Source of the DNA: Gammaproteobacteria bacterium
Lineage (GTDB): Bacteria > Pseudomonadota > Gammaproteobacteria > Xanthomonadales > SZUA-36
NCBI GenBank assembly: GCA_021772915.1
Contig: JAJFLB010000019.1
Location: forward strand, 1-51,884
DNA length: 51,884 bases
Direction of reading: 5' to 3'
Shown here: positions 38,745 to 46,280 of the stretch, piece after piece
Layout of the letters: every line of letters starts with the position of its first letter
Numbering within the stretch: position 1 is the stretch's first letter
The notes under the pieces: generated by a model
Database searches by the model: none
Told to the model about the DNA's origin: nothing
What the model saw: the letters and a program-made list of their open reading frames with translations, nothing else
Program-made: the position numbers and the translations under genes

Positions 38745-38894
38745 ATGAATAGTAATCTAGTTTATGGGATATCTATTACTAGCCAGGAAAGATCCAACGT
38801 TCATAGCGGAGTACGAATTTATCATTACATCTTTGGGAAAACAATTACTTCAATGAATAACCCTCATGCTCGTAAGGAAGAAGAAAATGTGTAA
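38745..38894 (+). CDS. hypothetical protein, 49 aa
   Basis: ATG after GGAGAAAT. Beta-like (NLVYGISITSQ, GVRIYHYIFGKTI), no Cys. Overlaps the next gene by 8 bases. No family is recognised. Confidence 0.4.
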   Translation: MNSNLVYGISITSQERSNVHSGVRIYHYIFGKTITSMNNPHARKEEENV

Positions 38895-39087
38895 TACTAC
38901 CTCTTGTCCATTGTATTTTGTACGAAGTAATGCAAAACCTCACTGGTGGAAATCTCTAGTTTTAGACACTTGCATGACTCAACGAGTCACTCTATTGAGA
39001 AATCAAGGAATTGAAACTACTGGGTGTTGTTGCGGACACAGTAGGGGATTGCCTGAGATATTATCAACTAACATTAGAACAGTCTAG
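38887..39087 (+). CDS. small phage-type Cys-rich protein, 66 aa
   Basis: ATG 38887 preferred over 38866. CNTTSC, then LDTCMTQRVTLLRNQGIETTGCCCGHSRG, a pattern (helix ending in G-CCCGH) frequent in short phage proteins of unknown role. Multiple Cys imply metal binding. Confidence 0.55.
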   Translation: MCNTTSCPLYFVRSNAKPHWWKSLVLDTCMTQRVTLLRNQGIETTGCCCGHSRGLPEILSTNIRTV

Positions 39088-39158
39088 TATATGATCAGTT
39101 CTAGGTCAACACTAAACACTTCCCACCTTTTATTTAGATATTATACTTCCTGTTCTTA
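39088..39158 (+). promoter_or_regulatory. promoter with TAGGTCAACA (copy 3)
   Basis: TAGGTCAACA at 39102-39111 is followed by CCTTTTATTTAGATATTATA and the GTG start at 39159. Same motif, order and distance as upstream of 10857 and 11355. Confidence 0.45.
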
Positions 39159-40250
39159 GTGGAGATCACAGTTGAGGAATATAGTAATAGGAAAAACCAT
39201 ATTCTTCAACGCTTAGAACAGGTAGAACAGCAGGATTTTAAGACCAAAACACAATTCGTCAAAGAGTTAATTGAAATTACAGTTCCAGTCATAGAGGAAG
39301 GACTTATTGAAGGGATAGATGGATATCAGACAGCAAAGTACTTATGGCAAGAGTTAGTAAAACATAACGTAGAATACGACTACTCTACATTTATCAAACA
39401 TTTTCCAGAAGAACACAAGCGGAAGTATCTGAAAAGTGGGCATACCCCACATTTGAAACATAATTTTCTTGAGGTAGATAAACTCTCAGATGGGACAATA
39501 GTGTCAAGGTGTGAATGTGGGAAGAAAGCCTTTGACGGCATGCCAGTATCACTAGATCTAAAGGTTGAAGAAACCAAAGAGAAGCAGCCACAAATACAGC
39601 CAAAGAAAGCCAAACTACCAGACTCTGTGATAAGGGAATCAATCAAGACGTTAATGGGATTCCTATTACAGTATTCAATACTTGTAAAAGAGTTTGACAA
39701 GAAATGTCAGGATCCTAAAATACTTGAGGATTTGGAGAATACAATGGAATACAGAGATTTGGCAGAAATGTTCAAGTCCCTGGAGAATCTATATTCAGTT
39801 ACTGCATTATCCCATGAAGATGGTCCAGCAACCATAATGGATCAGATGAAATCAGAAACAAACTTTCGGGCACCAGCTACACCGCTTCAACTCGGTATGT
39901 GCTATCTCCTGCAGTCACTTACGACCTTCCGCCAGTGGGCACACAAACTGTCAGTATCCCCAAGGCAGCACCAAAGAATAAGGGAAAGGCTAGCAGAATG
40001 GCCTGCAAAACTTGCAAGTAAAATTATTGAAAATGTTATAGGATCTCACACCTGTCCCAACTGTGAATTTAATCTGGTATCCAAGAAGGGAAACCCCAGA
40101 CTAAAGATAGTGGGTCAGAAGGTGAGACCCCAGAAGATTATCTTCGGAGAAAAATGGTATCAAATCCCAAAAGAATATGAGGGAAAAGGCATGAACCCAA
40201 TAGATGTTGCGTATGAGGTTTTCAAAGGCAAATTCAAGCTGAAAAAATGA
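39159..40250 (+). CDS. large zinc/HTH protein, candidate replication or control protein, 363 aa
   Basis: The longest protein of the accessory region. N-terminal region has a helix-turn-helix-like stretch GYQTAKYLWQELVKHNVEYD and STFIKHFPEEHKRKY, then CECGKKAF. A central helical block (residues about 150-290) and a C-terminal zinc site HTCPNCEF complete it. DNA binding is likely. With no polymerase, primase or helicase visible in the genome, this gene and its GTAC-repeat downstream region are candidates for an initiator and origin. That is inference only. Confidence 0.5.
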   Translation: MEITVEEYSNRKNHILQRLEQVEQQDFKTKTQFVKELIEITVPVIEEGLIEGIDGYQTAKYLWQELVKHNVEYDYSTFIKHFPEEHKRKYLKSGHTPHLKHNFLEVDKLSDGTIVSRCECGKKAFDGMPVSLDLKVEETKEKQPQIQPKKAKLPDSVIRESIKTLMGFLLQYSILVKEFDKKCQDPKILEDLENTMEYRDLAEMFKSLENLYSVTALSHEDGPATIMDQMKSETNFRAPATPLQLGMCYLLQSLTTFRQWAHKLSVSPRQHQRIRERLAEWPAKLASKIIENVIGSHTCPNCEFNLVSKKGNPRLKIVGQKVRPQKIIFGEKWYQIPKEYEGKGMNPIDVAYEVFKGKFKLKK

Positions 40251-40443
40251 CAATCCCCCGATCCCCCCATCCTCTTTTACAAAAATTTTTAAAATCAATA
40301 ATCAAAAAACTGGTTTTCAAGCTACATACTATAATTTCAAGAAATAGTGAAAATCTCTATTACATAGTCAGTAACAGAAAACACTTTCCCTTTTTTTCCA
40401 AAATCCCAGATTTGAGGTACGATAAGGTACGGGTACGGTACTA
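40251..40443 (+). promoter_or_regulatory. intergenic region with GGTAC repeats
   Basis: Starts C-rich (CCCCCGATCCCCCC), then is A+T-rich, and ends with four GGTAC copies at 40416, 40426, 40432 and 40437, including the near-palindrome GTACGGTAC (40433-40441) touching the next ATG. Its reverse complement GTACCGTAC occurs at 44805. Candidate operator or initiator-binding cluster. No gene is seen here. Confidence 0.5.
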
Positions 40444-40899
40444 ATGGGGATCCAAGACCTGGAGAAACTATTTGAGATTAAAGGATGGATCTCAGAGTTT
40501 AACAAAACCTTCGGGGTTCAACTCAGCTTTATCATTGACAGCGATACAAAAACAGCAGTTAGAATCCTAATCAACCAGAAAGGAGAATATCAAATTAAAA
40601 AGACTTTGACACAAGATGAGGCGAACGAGTTAAGATCACAAGGCTTTGATATGTTCGTACCTGATCTAATGGATGCCAAACACAAGTTAGTTATCGAATA
40701 TCAGGAAGAACCAAAACCTCAAAGAGGTCCAAAGATAGTAAAAAAAGGCCATGATGAGTTTAGCGACTTGGGTAAGGATGATGCTTATTCCAGGGCTGGA
40801 TTCAAACAGCATAAGATATGGGAATCTGACAGTCTGCATGATCAAAAGCTAAGCCTGTTTGAATTTCTCTTTACGGTAATTAAAGGTAAACTTAAGTAA
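40444..40899 (+). CDS. PD-(D/E)XK-like nuclease, 151 aa
   Basis: Leaderless ATG three bases after the GGTAC cluster. The C-terminal half reads FVPDLMDAKHKLVIEYQEE, then GKDDAYSRAGFKQHKIWESD. This is D, E-x-E-like and a following D-x-Y-x-R-x-G-F segment, the order found in small restriction-endonuclease-like enzymes (Vsr/DUF559, resolvase-like). The N-terminal half is alpha/beta. It could process replication or recombination intermediates, or cut host DNA. Confidence 0.55.
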   Translation: MGIQDLEKLFEIKGWISEFNKTFGVQLSFIIDSDTKTAVRILINQKGEYQIKKTLTQDEANELRSQGFDMFVPDLMDAKHKLVIEYQEEPKPQRGPKIVKKGHDEFSDLGKDDAYSRAGFKQHKIWESDSLHDQKLSLFEFLFTVIKGKLK

Positions 40900-40901
40900 T
40901 T
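40892..40901 (+). promoter_or_regulatory. promoter motif TTAAGTAAT (copy B)
   Basis: CTTAAGTAATTGTATTGTAT before ATG 40920 with the A+T core 28 bases upstream, matching copy A at 28669. Confidence 0.4.
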
Positions 40902-40919
40902 GTATTGTATTTGTATATC

Positions 40920-41225
40920 ATGGAAAAACAAATGTTTAACGTCAATCCTTTAGAGGGGACGAAATTGTTTAGCGGATCCTTCAAGGGATTCGACCAAATA
41001 GACACATCTAATTCTGTAAAAGAAGTCCTTACAGATGCCACAAGAATGGAACAAATAAAGAAAGAGGCAAGATCATTGATTTTCGCAAACTCTGCAACAT
41101 ACACCACAGCGGAAGCCAAAGCTAAAGAATTATTCAAGCCTGAGCAAAAAGTGATAATTCAAGCAGATTCAAAGAGGTTTAACCACTTGCACGCCAGAAA
41201 GGTCACAGTTTATCAACAAAATTGA
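40920..41225 (+). CDS. hypothetical protein, 101 aa
   Basis: Leaderless ATG 40920 preferred to an upstream in-frame start at 40905. N-terminal beta (FNVNPLEGTKLFSGSF), helical middle (MEQIKKEARSLIF, TAEAKAKELF) and C-terminal VIIQADSKRFNHLHARKV. Not a recognisable single-strand-binding or other replication protein. TTGA overlap to the next gene. Confidence 0.5.
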   Translation: MEKQMFNVNPLEGTKLFSGSFKGFDQIDTSNSVKEVLTDATRMEQIKKEARSLIFANSATYTTAEAKAKELFKPEQKVIIQADSKRFNHLHARKVTVYQQN

Positions 41226-41401
41226 ATAAAACTGAAGAATATGAATTAGTACATGTCAAGCTATTTGATGCATTGTTACAAGGTGGTAACGAACAACATG
41301 CCTACCATGTAGGAAGAATCCTAGGTTTCGAGAAAGCATTGGAATTAATTGGACTCTCTGTTGAAATTACATCAAAAATCAGTAAAAATGAATCAAACTG
41401 A
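41222..41401 (+). CDS. hypothetical protein, 59 aa
   Basis: TTG start overlapping the previous TGA. Helical throughout (LVHVKLFDALLQGG, HVGRILGFEKALELIG). No Cys. Ends overlapping a further small frame. No family is recognised. Confidence 0.45.
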   Translation: MNKTEEYELVHVKLFDALLQGGNEQHAYHVGRILGFEKALELIGLSVEITSKISKNESN

Positions 41402-41471
41402 AAACAAGGTAATCGAAGATCTAGACGACTTTGAGCGATTCATGAAGAATATAGGATTCAATCAAAGATGA
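41388..41471 (+). CDS. miniprotein, 27 aa
   Basis: ATG 41388 overlaps the previous gene. Acidic helix IEDLDDFERFMKNIGF. Only packing supports it. Confidence 0.3.
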   Translation: MNQTENKVIEDLDDFERFMKNIGFNQR

Positions 41472-41502
41472 GTAAATATAGTATTTTGGAGATTATATAA
41501 AA

Positions 41503-41937
41503 ATGGGTCTTGATATGTATCTTATTGGCAAAAAGTTTATGGGATATGCAAAAGAAGAAAAATTAAGAAATCGAATCCAAAAGGATATTGACCTTGATTA
41601 TAAAATAGACTATATTGAAGTCAATTTAGGATATTGGAGAAAAGCTAATCATATTCATAAGTGGTTTGTGGATAATGTACAGGATGGAAATGACGATTGT
41701 GGAACCTATTATGTAAGTGAAGAGGATCTTAAAAATTTGTTGGTAATAACCAATGAAGCATTAGAATCTAAAAATCCAGAAAATATATTGCCAACTCAAG
41801 AAGGATTTTTTTTCGGTGGTACTGAATATGATGAATATTACAAGGATGATTTACATAATACGAAAAAAATATTAGAGAAAATTCTTAATGATCCAAAAAC
41901 AAAAGAATTGGAAATAAAGTATAATTCAAGTTGGTAG
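41503..41937 (+). CDS. conserved phage-type protein, 144 aa
   Basis: Starts MGLDMYL and contains LGYWRKANHIHKWFV, CGTYYVS and FFFGGTEYDEYYKDD. These are the signature segments of a widespread family of uncharacterised phage proteins that always begin MGLDMYL. GATTATATAAAA directly precedes the ATG. The gene is strongly A+T-biased relative to neighbours. Function unknown. Confidence 0.7.
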   Translation: MGLDMYLIGKKFMGYAKEEKLRNRIQKDIDLDYKIDYIEVNLGYWRKANHIHKWFVDNVQDGNDDCGTYYVSEEDLKNLLVITNEALESKNPENILPTQEGFFFGGTEYDEYYKDDLHNTKKILEKILNDPKTKELEIKYNSSW

Positions 41938-41945
41938 AAGGGAAA

Positions 41946-42041
41946 ATGAATACTAGTGTTATCAGGTGCGGAACCTGTAAGGAATCTATAGACGTGGACT
42001 TGATAGAGTTTCACGTAATCAATTGTCATTTTAGAAATTGA
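41946..42041 (+). CDS. zinc miniprotein, 31 aa
   Basis: GGGAAA then ATG. CGTC and HVINCH form a C2H2-type finger in 31 residues. TTGA overlap to the next gene. Confidence 0.4.
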   Translation: MNTSVIRCGTCKESIDVDLIEFHVINCHFRN

Positions 42042-42487
42042 CTTGGCGTGTCACTGATTCTATGTTGGAATTATTAATAGATCAATTAAATGATATTTCA
42101 AAATGTCGTTATTCTCTAGGCGGTGCTTATGGTGGCGTCAATCTTCAAAAGAAGTCAATGGAGTGTACAGGAATATCTATGCTTTCAGATGGCAACACTA
42201 AGAAGGAATTGTATTATCAATTACAAATGTTGTTAGATTGGCATAGTTACGAGAAGAGATCTAAAGCTGATTATGTCAAAAACTGTACCCATCATGATAT
42301 ATTCAATCTACACTCATTCAAAGAGGGTGAAAAAAGACAATCATCACATATTAACAAGTATGAAGAAAAAGGCTCAAAATACTATCAATGCATTACATGT
42401 AACAAGAAAGTATCTAAAGCAGTATATGAGGCTAGTAGAATTCCCAAATCACATGATGAATTAAAGAATATGAGAGTTAGAGAATGA
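42038..42487 (+). CDS. hypothetical protein with C-terminal Cys pair, 149 aa
   Basis: TTG start overlapping the previous stop. Helical N-terminus (MLELLIDQLNDISKC), a middle with YYQLQMLLDWHSYEK, then CTHH ... CITCNKKV, a His/Cys metal site near the C-terminus. No family is recognised. Confidence 0.5.
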   Translation: MTWRVTDSMLELLIDQLNDISKCRYSLGGAYGGVNLQKKSMECTGISMLSDGNTKKELYYQLQMLLDWHSYEKRSKADYVKNCTHHDIFNLHSFKEGEKRQSSHINKYEEKGSKYYQCITCNKKVSKAVYEASRIPKSHDELKNMRVRE

Positions 42488-42783
42488 CTAACACAATAAG
42501 TGATAGTTTCCAAGCCGACGCCATAGGGAATCGAATTTACCTAGTCAAATCAACTGAGAAATGTAATGTATGCGGAAGGGTACTCAAGGGCAAAGAGGCA
42601 TATCTCAACACGGATAACTCCCTTAGATGCTTTGATATAATATCCAAAGGTGTGCCTCTAGAGTCTACAATTTGTATGATACTTGGGAAGATACATGAGA
42701 TGCTAAGACTGAAGGAATTAAGGCTAAACAAATCATGTATTAAGAAGATAGACCGAGCCTTAAAGGAGAATCTAGAGGAATGA
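42484..42783 (+). CDS. zinc protein, 99 aa
   Basis: ATGA overlap. CNVCGRVL and a later RCFD make a partial ribbon in the first half; the second half is helical and basic (MLRLKELRLNKSC). No family is recognised. Confidence 0.5.
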   Translation: MTNTISDSFQADAIGNRIYLVKSTEKCNVCGRVLKGKEAYLNTDNSLRCFDIISKGVPLESTICMILGKIHEMLRLKELRLNKSCIKKIDRALKENLEE

Positions 42784-42968
42784 GAGAAAGTCAAACCGTA
42801 AACAGCATGAAAACCATTGTCACTTTAACCAAAGATGATATTTGGGCTTTGTTAAAATACGGTCATTTACACGGCTCCAATAAAACGCTTATAGAGTTAG
42901 CCTTTCATAATGGTTATGAAGAGAATAAAAAAGGTTTGTTGTCAGTATGCGAGTATATGGAAAAATGA
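42780..42968 (+). CDS. hypothetical protein, 62 aa
   Basis: ATGA overlap. MKTIVTLTKDDIWALLKYGHLHGS is a short strand-helix-strand unit. ATG 42807 (Met 10) is a possible later start. No family is recognised. Confidence 0.4.
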   Translation: MRESQTVNSMKTIVTLTKDDIWALLKYGHLHGSNKTLIELAFHNGYEENKKGLLSVCEYMEK

Positions 42969-43069
42969 AGGAAAGCGGACAACCCGAAACCCCCAAAGAG
43001 AAAGTATTATCATACACTTTCTTAAGTGGGCTTTCTGTACTTGCTGGTTACTTGTGGATAGTAGGCTAA
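42965..43069 (+). CDS. membrane miniprotein, 34 aa
   Basis: ATGA overlap. After a charged 14-residue start, TFLSGLSVLAGYLWIVG is a short membrane helix. The TAATG junction links it to the next gene. Confidence 0.4.
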   Translation: MKESGQPETPKEKVLSYTFLSGLSVLAGYLWIVG

Positions 43070-43203
43070 TGAAATCAAAAGAGTATCAAACGGTTAGCGG
43101 GTTAAGAATAGGAGCGGTTAACAGATGGGAGGCTTATTTTTCCGCAATCATTGTAGGGGCTTCAAATCCTATTATCGCTTCTTTTGCCACTTTTGACGCC
43201 TAA
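43069..43203 (+). CDS. hypothetical protein, 44 aa
   Basis: ATG shares an A with the previous TAA. C-terminal half EAYFSAIIVGASNPIIASFA is hydrophobic and may be membrane-embedded. A longer frame back to 42910 exists, but it overlaps two other genes. Confidence 0.4.
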   Translation: MKSKEYQTVSGLRIGAVNRWEAYFSAIIVGASNPIIASFATFDA

Positions 43204-43246
43204 ACGTCTGGATATGCTTCATGTTTCTCTGTGTAGAGGTATTAAA

Positions 43247-43351
43247 TTGACAGTTCTCAGTATTGCCAAGAACACCACCAGTAAGGGAACACGAATGATC
43301 AAAGTGTTTGGTCATAGTTTACAAAGGGGTAATAGAGTAATTAAACATTGA
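43247..43351 (+). CDS. miniprotein, 34 aa
   Basis: TTG start after GTAGAGGTA. Basic protein (TTSKGTRMIKVFGHSLQRG). TTGA overlap with the following zinc protein supports translation. No family is recognised. Confidence 0.35.
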   Translation: MTVLSIAKNTTSKGTRMIKVFGHSLQRGNRVIKH

Positions 43352-43494
43352 ATCATTCATGTGGTGAGAAGGTAAGGCAATTATCCTATCAGTTAAAGAC
43401 CAAAACCAAAAAGAAGAGTATAGGAATACCATTCCATTATTGTCCCAAATGCAAGGTAGTTATCCAGGCGGTACTAAGAGAGCTTGAATCATAA
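43348..43494 (+). CDS. zinc miniprotein, 48 aa
   Basis: TTG start overlapping the previous TGA. HSCG and, 26 residues later, YCPKCK form one zinc ribbon within a basic protein. Function unknown. Confidence 0.45.
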   Translation: MNHSCGEKVRQLSYQLKTKTKKKSIGIPFHYCPKCKVVIQAVLRELES

Positions 43495-43498
43495 AGGT

Positions 43499-43594
43499 AT
43501 GAATGAGGAGCAACAGGAAACACAGACACGGGTAAAAGAGGTATTAAACCACAAGAGAAAGAAGAAACCCGCTAGAATGGGCTTTAATCCCTAA
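43499..43594 (+). CDS. basic miniprotein, 31 aa
   Basis: ATG five bases after the previous stop. Acidic start, then HKRKKKPARMGFNP, a nucleic-acid-binding-type tail. Coding status uncertain. Confidence 0.3.
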   Translation: MNEEQQETQTRVKEVLNHKRKKKPARMGFNP

Positions 43595-43622
43595 GTATAC
43601 GATATAATCAAAGAGTATAATT

Positions 43623-43645
43623 CTAGAAAATCCCTCTTTTTCTAG
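43623..43645 (+). terminator. stem-loop at operon end
   Basis: CTAGAAAA (43623-43630) pairs with TTTTCTAG (43638-43645) across a 7-base loop, 29 bases after the last stop of this operon. Likely terminator or RNA-stabilising hairpin. Confidence 0.45.
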
Positions 43646-43765
43646 GTTTAAGTTCATAACACCACCAGCCTAAGCAATTTCTAGACGGTAAGAGAAGAGT
43701 AATAACATTAACACATTAATCCCCTAGGGAGAGATATTTATTAACCAATAAATTAAATTAATAAT

Positions 43766-44161
43766 ATGATAAAGTGTTCAACTTGTAGACGTACAAACTT
43801 TGAGAGCGAACATTATAATGTTAAGACACATAAGAACGGGAAAGATAATTTATGTAAAGAGTGTAGGAAAGCCGAATCAATCAAGAATAGGGGAAGATAT
43901 CCAAGTAAACAAAAAGAGAATAGAAGGAAGGCTAAAGAGATCATTGCAGGAGATATCAAAGCGTGTGCTTGCTGTGGAAACAAGAACTTTGAATGGTTAG
44001 AAATCGACCACATAAAGCCAAACAACGGTAAAGAGACAATCAATTATCACAATATCACTATAGGGAAAGAATCCTTAGAGAACTATCAAGTATTATGTAT
44101 AACATGTAACAAGGCTAAGGGAGTATTAGATAAATGCCCTATAGATCATTCATTGGATTAA
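43766..44161 (+). CDS. HNH endonuclease, 131 aa
   Basis: N-terminal zinc site CSTC ... CKEC, then CACCGN, LEIDHIKPNN and NYQVLCITCNKAKG: the two CxxC pairs and D-H ... N ... H-like layout of an HNH nuclease, with N and K in the last helix. It has its own upstream A+T-rich promoter (ATATTTATTAACC). Free-standing, so possibly a homing or defence-type nuclease. Confidence 0.85.
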   Translation: MIKCSTCRRTNFESEHYNVKTHKNGKDNLCKECRKAESIKNRGRYPSKQKENRRKAKEIIAGDIKACACCGNKNFEWLEIDHIKPNNGKETINYHNITIGKESLENYQVLCITCNKAKGVLDKCPIDHSLD

Positions 44162-44199
44162 TAACTTTATACACGAGTCTACCATAAATATTATGAATA

Positions 44200-44712
44200 A
44201 TGGAGTCAGATCTTAATAACATTGATGAGAACACCGAGCTATCTAAGACTAGTAGGGAGCAAATTTCTCGTCGTAGGAATATACTCTCAGAATACCTCAA
44301 AGAGTCCCTAGATAACAGGCTAATCCCCACAGATAGGGAATGTATAGCCCATATGAGCAAGGATTATGAGGGTTATTCAAGGGGGGCATTATATAGGGAC
44401 AAGTTAGCCATAAAGGCAGGCAGTAAATTCATTCATGAGTTATCTACGTACAGTTATTCGGCCTACATAGAGGATCTATTCAACAAAATAGAGCTGGTAG
44501 AGAGCGAATCCATGAAGGACTTTGAGCATAGTTCTGGATTCGTACGTATTAACGCTAAAAAACTCATGCTTGACTGTCAGAAGGTAAAGGGAGATCTGCT
44601 CTCAGGCCAGGTTCTTAACGTGAGTGTGGAGAAACTAGGCAAGAAACTAAGAGAGACTCTAGAGGAGAACAAGAAACTAAAAGAAGAGCGTATCTTAAAG
44701 TCTAAATCATAA
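44200..44712 (+). CDS. possible small terminase subunit, 170 aa
   Basis: Mostly helical. A central helix-turn-helix-like region (TDRECIAHMSKDYEGYSRGAL) is followed by an oligomerisation-like helix and a long C-terminal coiled coil (LGKKLRETLEENKKLKEERI). This is the general layout of small terminases. It is 3.6 kb before the ATPase gene in the same orientation. The call is by architecture and place only; a transcription regulator is possible. Confidence 0.4.
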   Translation: MESDLNNIDENTELSKTSREQISRRRNILSEYLKESLDNRLIPTDRECIAHMSKDYEGYSRGALYRDKLAIKAGSKFIHELSTYSYSAYIEDLFNKIELVESESMKDFEHSSGFVRINAKKLMLDCQKVKGDLLSGQVLNVSVEKLGKKLRETLEENKKLKEERILKSKS

Positions 44713-44940
44713 TTACCCGTCGTGTTTTGTCTAGGCATGAGTTCATGCCTGTTATTTTACCCCCCGTGTTTTGTTTAATCTGTTCTTATCTAGTCGTTAT
44801 ATAAGTACCGTACAATACTTGTATCCCCCGTACGATTCACATTTGATGTGGTACTTTGACTAGCACAGGTCGTCTCTAAATTTGCCGAATTTCTCAGATA
44901 TACCCGAATATTAATAAGAAAGACTAGTCTAAAAAGGGAG
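44713..44940. other. intergenic region with palindrome and repeats
   Basis: Contains the direct repeat CGTGTTTTGT (44721-44730 and 44765-44774), between them the perfect 8-bp stem AGGCATGA-GT-TCATGCCT (44733-44750), and GTACCGTAC (44805-44813) next to TATATAAG. This is one of the densest noncoding stretches and may hold a terminator, an operator or the packaging/origin site. Confidence 0.45.
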
Positions 44941-45051
44941 ATGAAATATAATGTTTGGAAAGATTATTGGGAGTTTGTACTTCAAGATCATACATCAACA
45001 CCAAGACAGAGATATTTGGCCTCCAAAGTAAAAAATCTAAATATTGACTAA
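44941..45051 (+). CDS. miniprotein, 36 aa
   Basis: ATG behind AAAAAGGGAG. Aromatic N-terminus (MKYNVWKDYWEFVLQD) and basic C-terminus. The ribosome-binding site supports translation; no family is recognised. Confidence 0.4.
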   Translation: MKYNVWKDYWEFVLQDHTSTPRQRYLASKVKNLNID

Positions 45052-45164
45052 AAGATCAATAAAATAGGGGTATACATTTTTTAGACAGACCAAACAACAT
45101 ACTATATCGGCAATTAATCTGGATACACCAATTCGGGTCGTGGGCTGATAGGAAGGTGAAACAA

Positions 45165-45494
45165 ATGTATGTATCAATAAACAAAAAATGGTTTGAAGAA
45201 AACAAAGAACGATTTGCTAGACAAGACTCTGAAGAAAAATATTATGAAATAACTGACGTAGATGGTACAGTTGAAATGAATGATATGAATGAAGGGAAAT
45301 TGTCAATAAGTGAAGATGCGGACAGTAAGATCTATATCTCATTGAGTTATCAACCTAGTCCAGACGTCATAGTGAGTATGGTTGAAGAAGCACTAGATGA
45401 TATCAAAGGAGATGCGTTTGCAAAAATCATAGAGTTGGTTGTAAAGAAACTCAATAAATTCAAATCACTCATTGAATCTGTACGAGGATTGTAA
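45165..45494 (+). CDS. hypothetical protein, 109 aa
   Basis: ATG 45165 is preferred to GTG 45156, being the better distance from AGGAAGG. Beta-rich acidic first half (KLSISEDADSKIYISLSYQ), helical second half (AFAKIIELVVKKLNKFKSL). Stop shares an A with the next ATG. No family is recognised. Confidence 0.5.
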   Translation: MYVSINKKWFEENKERFARQDSEEKYYEITDVDGTVEMNDMNEGKLSISEDADSKIYISLSYQPSPDVIVSMVEEALDDIKGDAFAKIIELVVKKLNKFKSLIESVRGL

Positions 45495-45721
45495 TGGAAC
45501 GCAAATATCTAATCTGTATGTTAGTCGGCAAGATAACCGAATGGAAAAACGACGTATCAGGCGAAGATCTGAGATATTACATAGATGAGAGATTAGAGAA
45601 ATGCTGTCTCCCATTACTTGGTCATGACCCAGAAGATGATAATCTGCTTAACGAGTTGTTAGGTGAGACGATGATTTATGTCATGGGTCAGGGCATCAAT
45701 CGAAAAACTAGGAGAAGTTAA
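45494..45721 (+). CDS. hypothetical protein, 75 aa
   Basis: TAATG junction. Short strand (KYLICMLVGKI) then helices with CC in the middle; C-terminus NRKTRRS is basic. No family is recognised. Confidence 0.45.
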   Translation: MERKYLICMLVGKITEWKNDVSGEDLRYYIDERLEKCCLPLLGHDPEDDNLLNELLGETMIYVMGQGINRKTRRS

Positions 45722-45760
45722 TACTCCTGCCCCAACTTTTTATATTATCTATACATTACA

Positions 45761-45808
45761 ATGTCACTAGAAGGCACGATCTCCTGCGAAGGATGTGAAG
45801 TCGGCTAG
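45761..45808 (+). CDS. possible leaderless micro-ORF, 15 aa
   Basis: ATG 45761 has TTTTTATATTAT about 25 bases upstream, ideal for a leaderless transcript, and encodes a 15-residue peptide with CEGC. Either a very small metal-binding peptide or the first codons of an RNA that continues into the structured stretch downstream. Confidence 0.25.
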   Translation: MSLEGTISCEGCEVG

Positions 45809-45878
45809 TGTGAATATTTAAATACAAATTTTAGATAGACAAATAAGACTTTCGAACGAAACTTGACTGTTGAAACTC

Positions 45879-45959
45879 TTTGGGAGTGGACTGAGTACTG
45901 GTACCAAGTTATTCAGTTAGACCGAGTACAGCCTGCCACAATACAGGAAAACTCCCAAA
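45879..45959 (+). ncRNA. candidate structured RNA
   Basis: TTTGGGAGT (45879-45887) is perfectly complementary to ACTCCCAAA (45951-45959), enclosing about 63 bases with further pairing potential (for example GGTACC). It lies in a 195-base stretch without a convincing gene, downstream of a TATA box. No known RNA family, including tRNA, is recognised. An in-frame TTG at 45863 could instead extend the next gene through it. Confidence 0.25.
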
Positions 45960-46003
45960 ACAAAAACATCATTTTTTATATTACTAGTTTATACATAATA
46001 TCG

Positions 46004-46165
46004 ATGGAAACAACCATTAATGAAGAACTCGTAAAGATAAAATCTGACAATTTACCTTTGGGAGTTAGATGGAATTATCATTACAAAGACGGTCATATCG
46101 AAACTGTCTTCTGGGAATGGTCAAAATTCAAAACAGAATGTGATTTGGAAATGGCATTCTTTTAA
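46004..46165 (+). CDS. hypothetical protein, 53 aa
   Basis: Leaderless ATG 46004 with ATTTTTTATATTAC about 30 bases upstream; the longer frame from 45863 crosses the promoter and is disfavoured. Sequence VRWNYHYKDGHIETVFWEWSKF is beta-hairpin-like. No family is recognised. Confidence 0.45.
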   Translation: METTINEELVKIKSDNLPLGVRWNYHYKDGHIETVFWEWSKFKTECDLEMAFF

Positions 46166-46280
46166 CTTTTTTATAAAATAACGACTTCGTCACCGCTCCT
46201 AAATAATGTAAATAATTCACTCTTTTCCTGTAAATATTTTAATTGAATATCTCTTTATGTTAGCATTTTCATAAATTGAC

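Noticed and set aside
42910-43068. Longer version of the 43069-43203 protein
   Set aside because: The extension overlaps two better-supported genes and loses the TAATG start.
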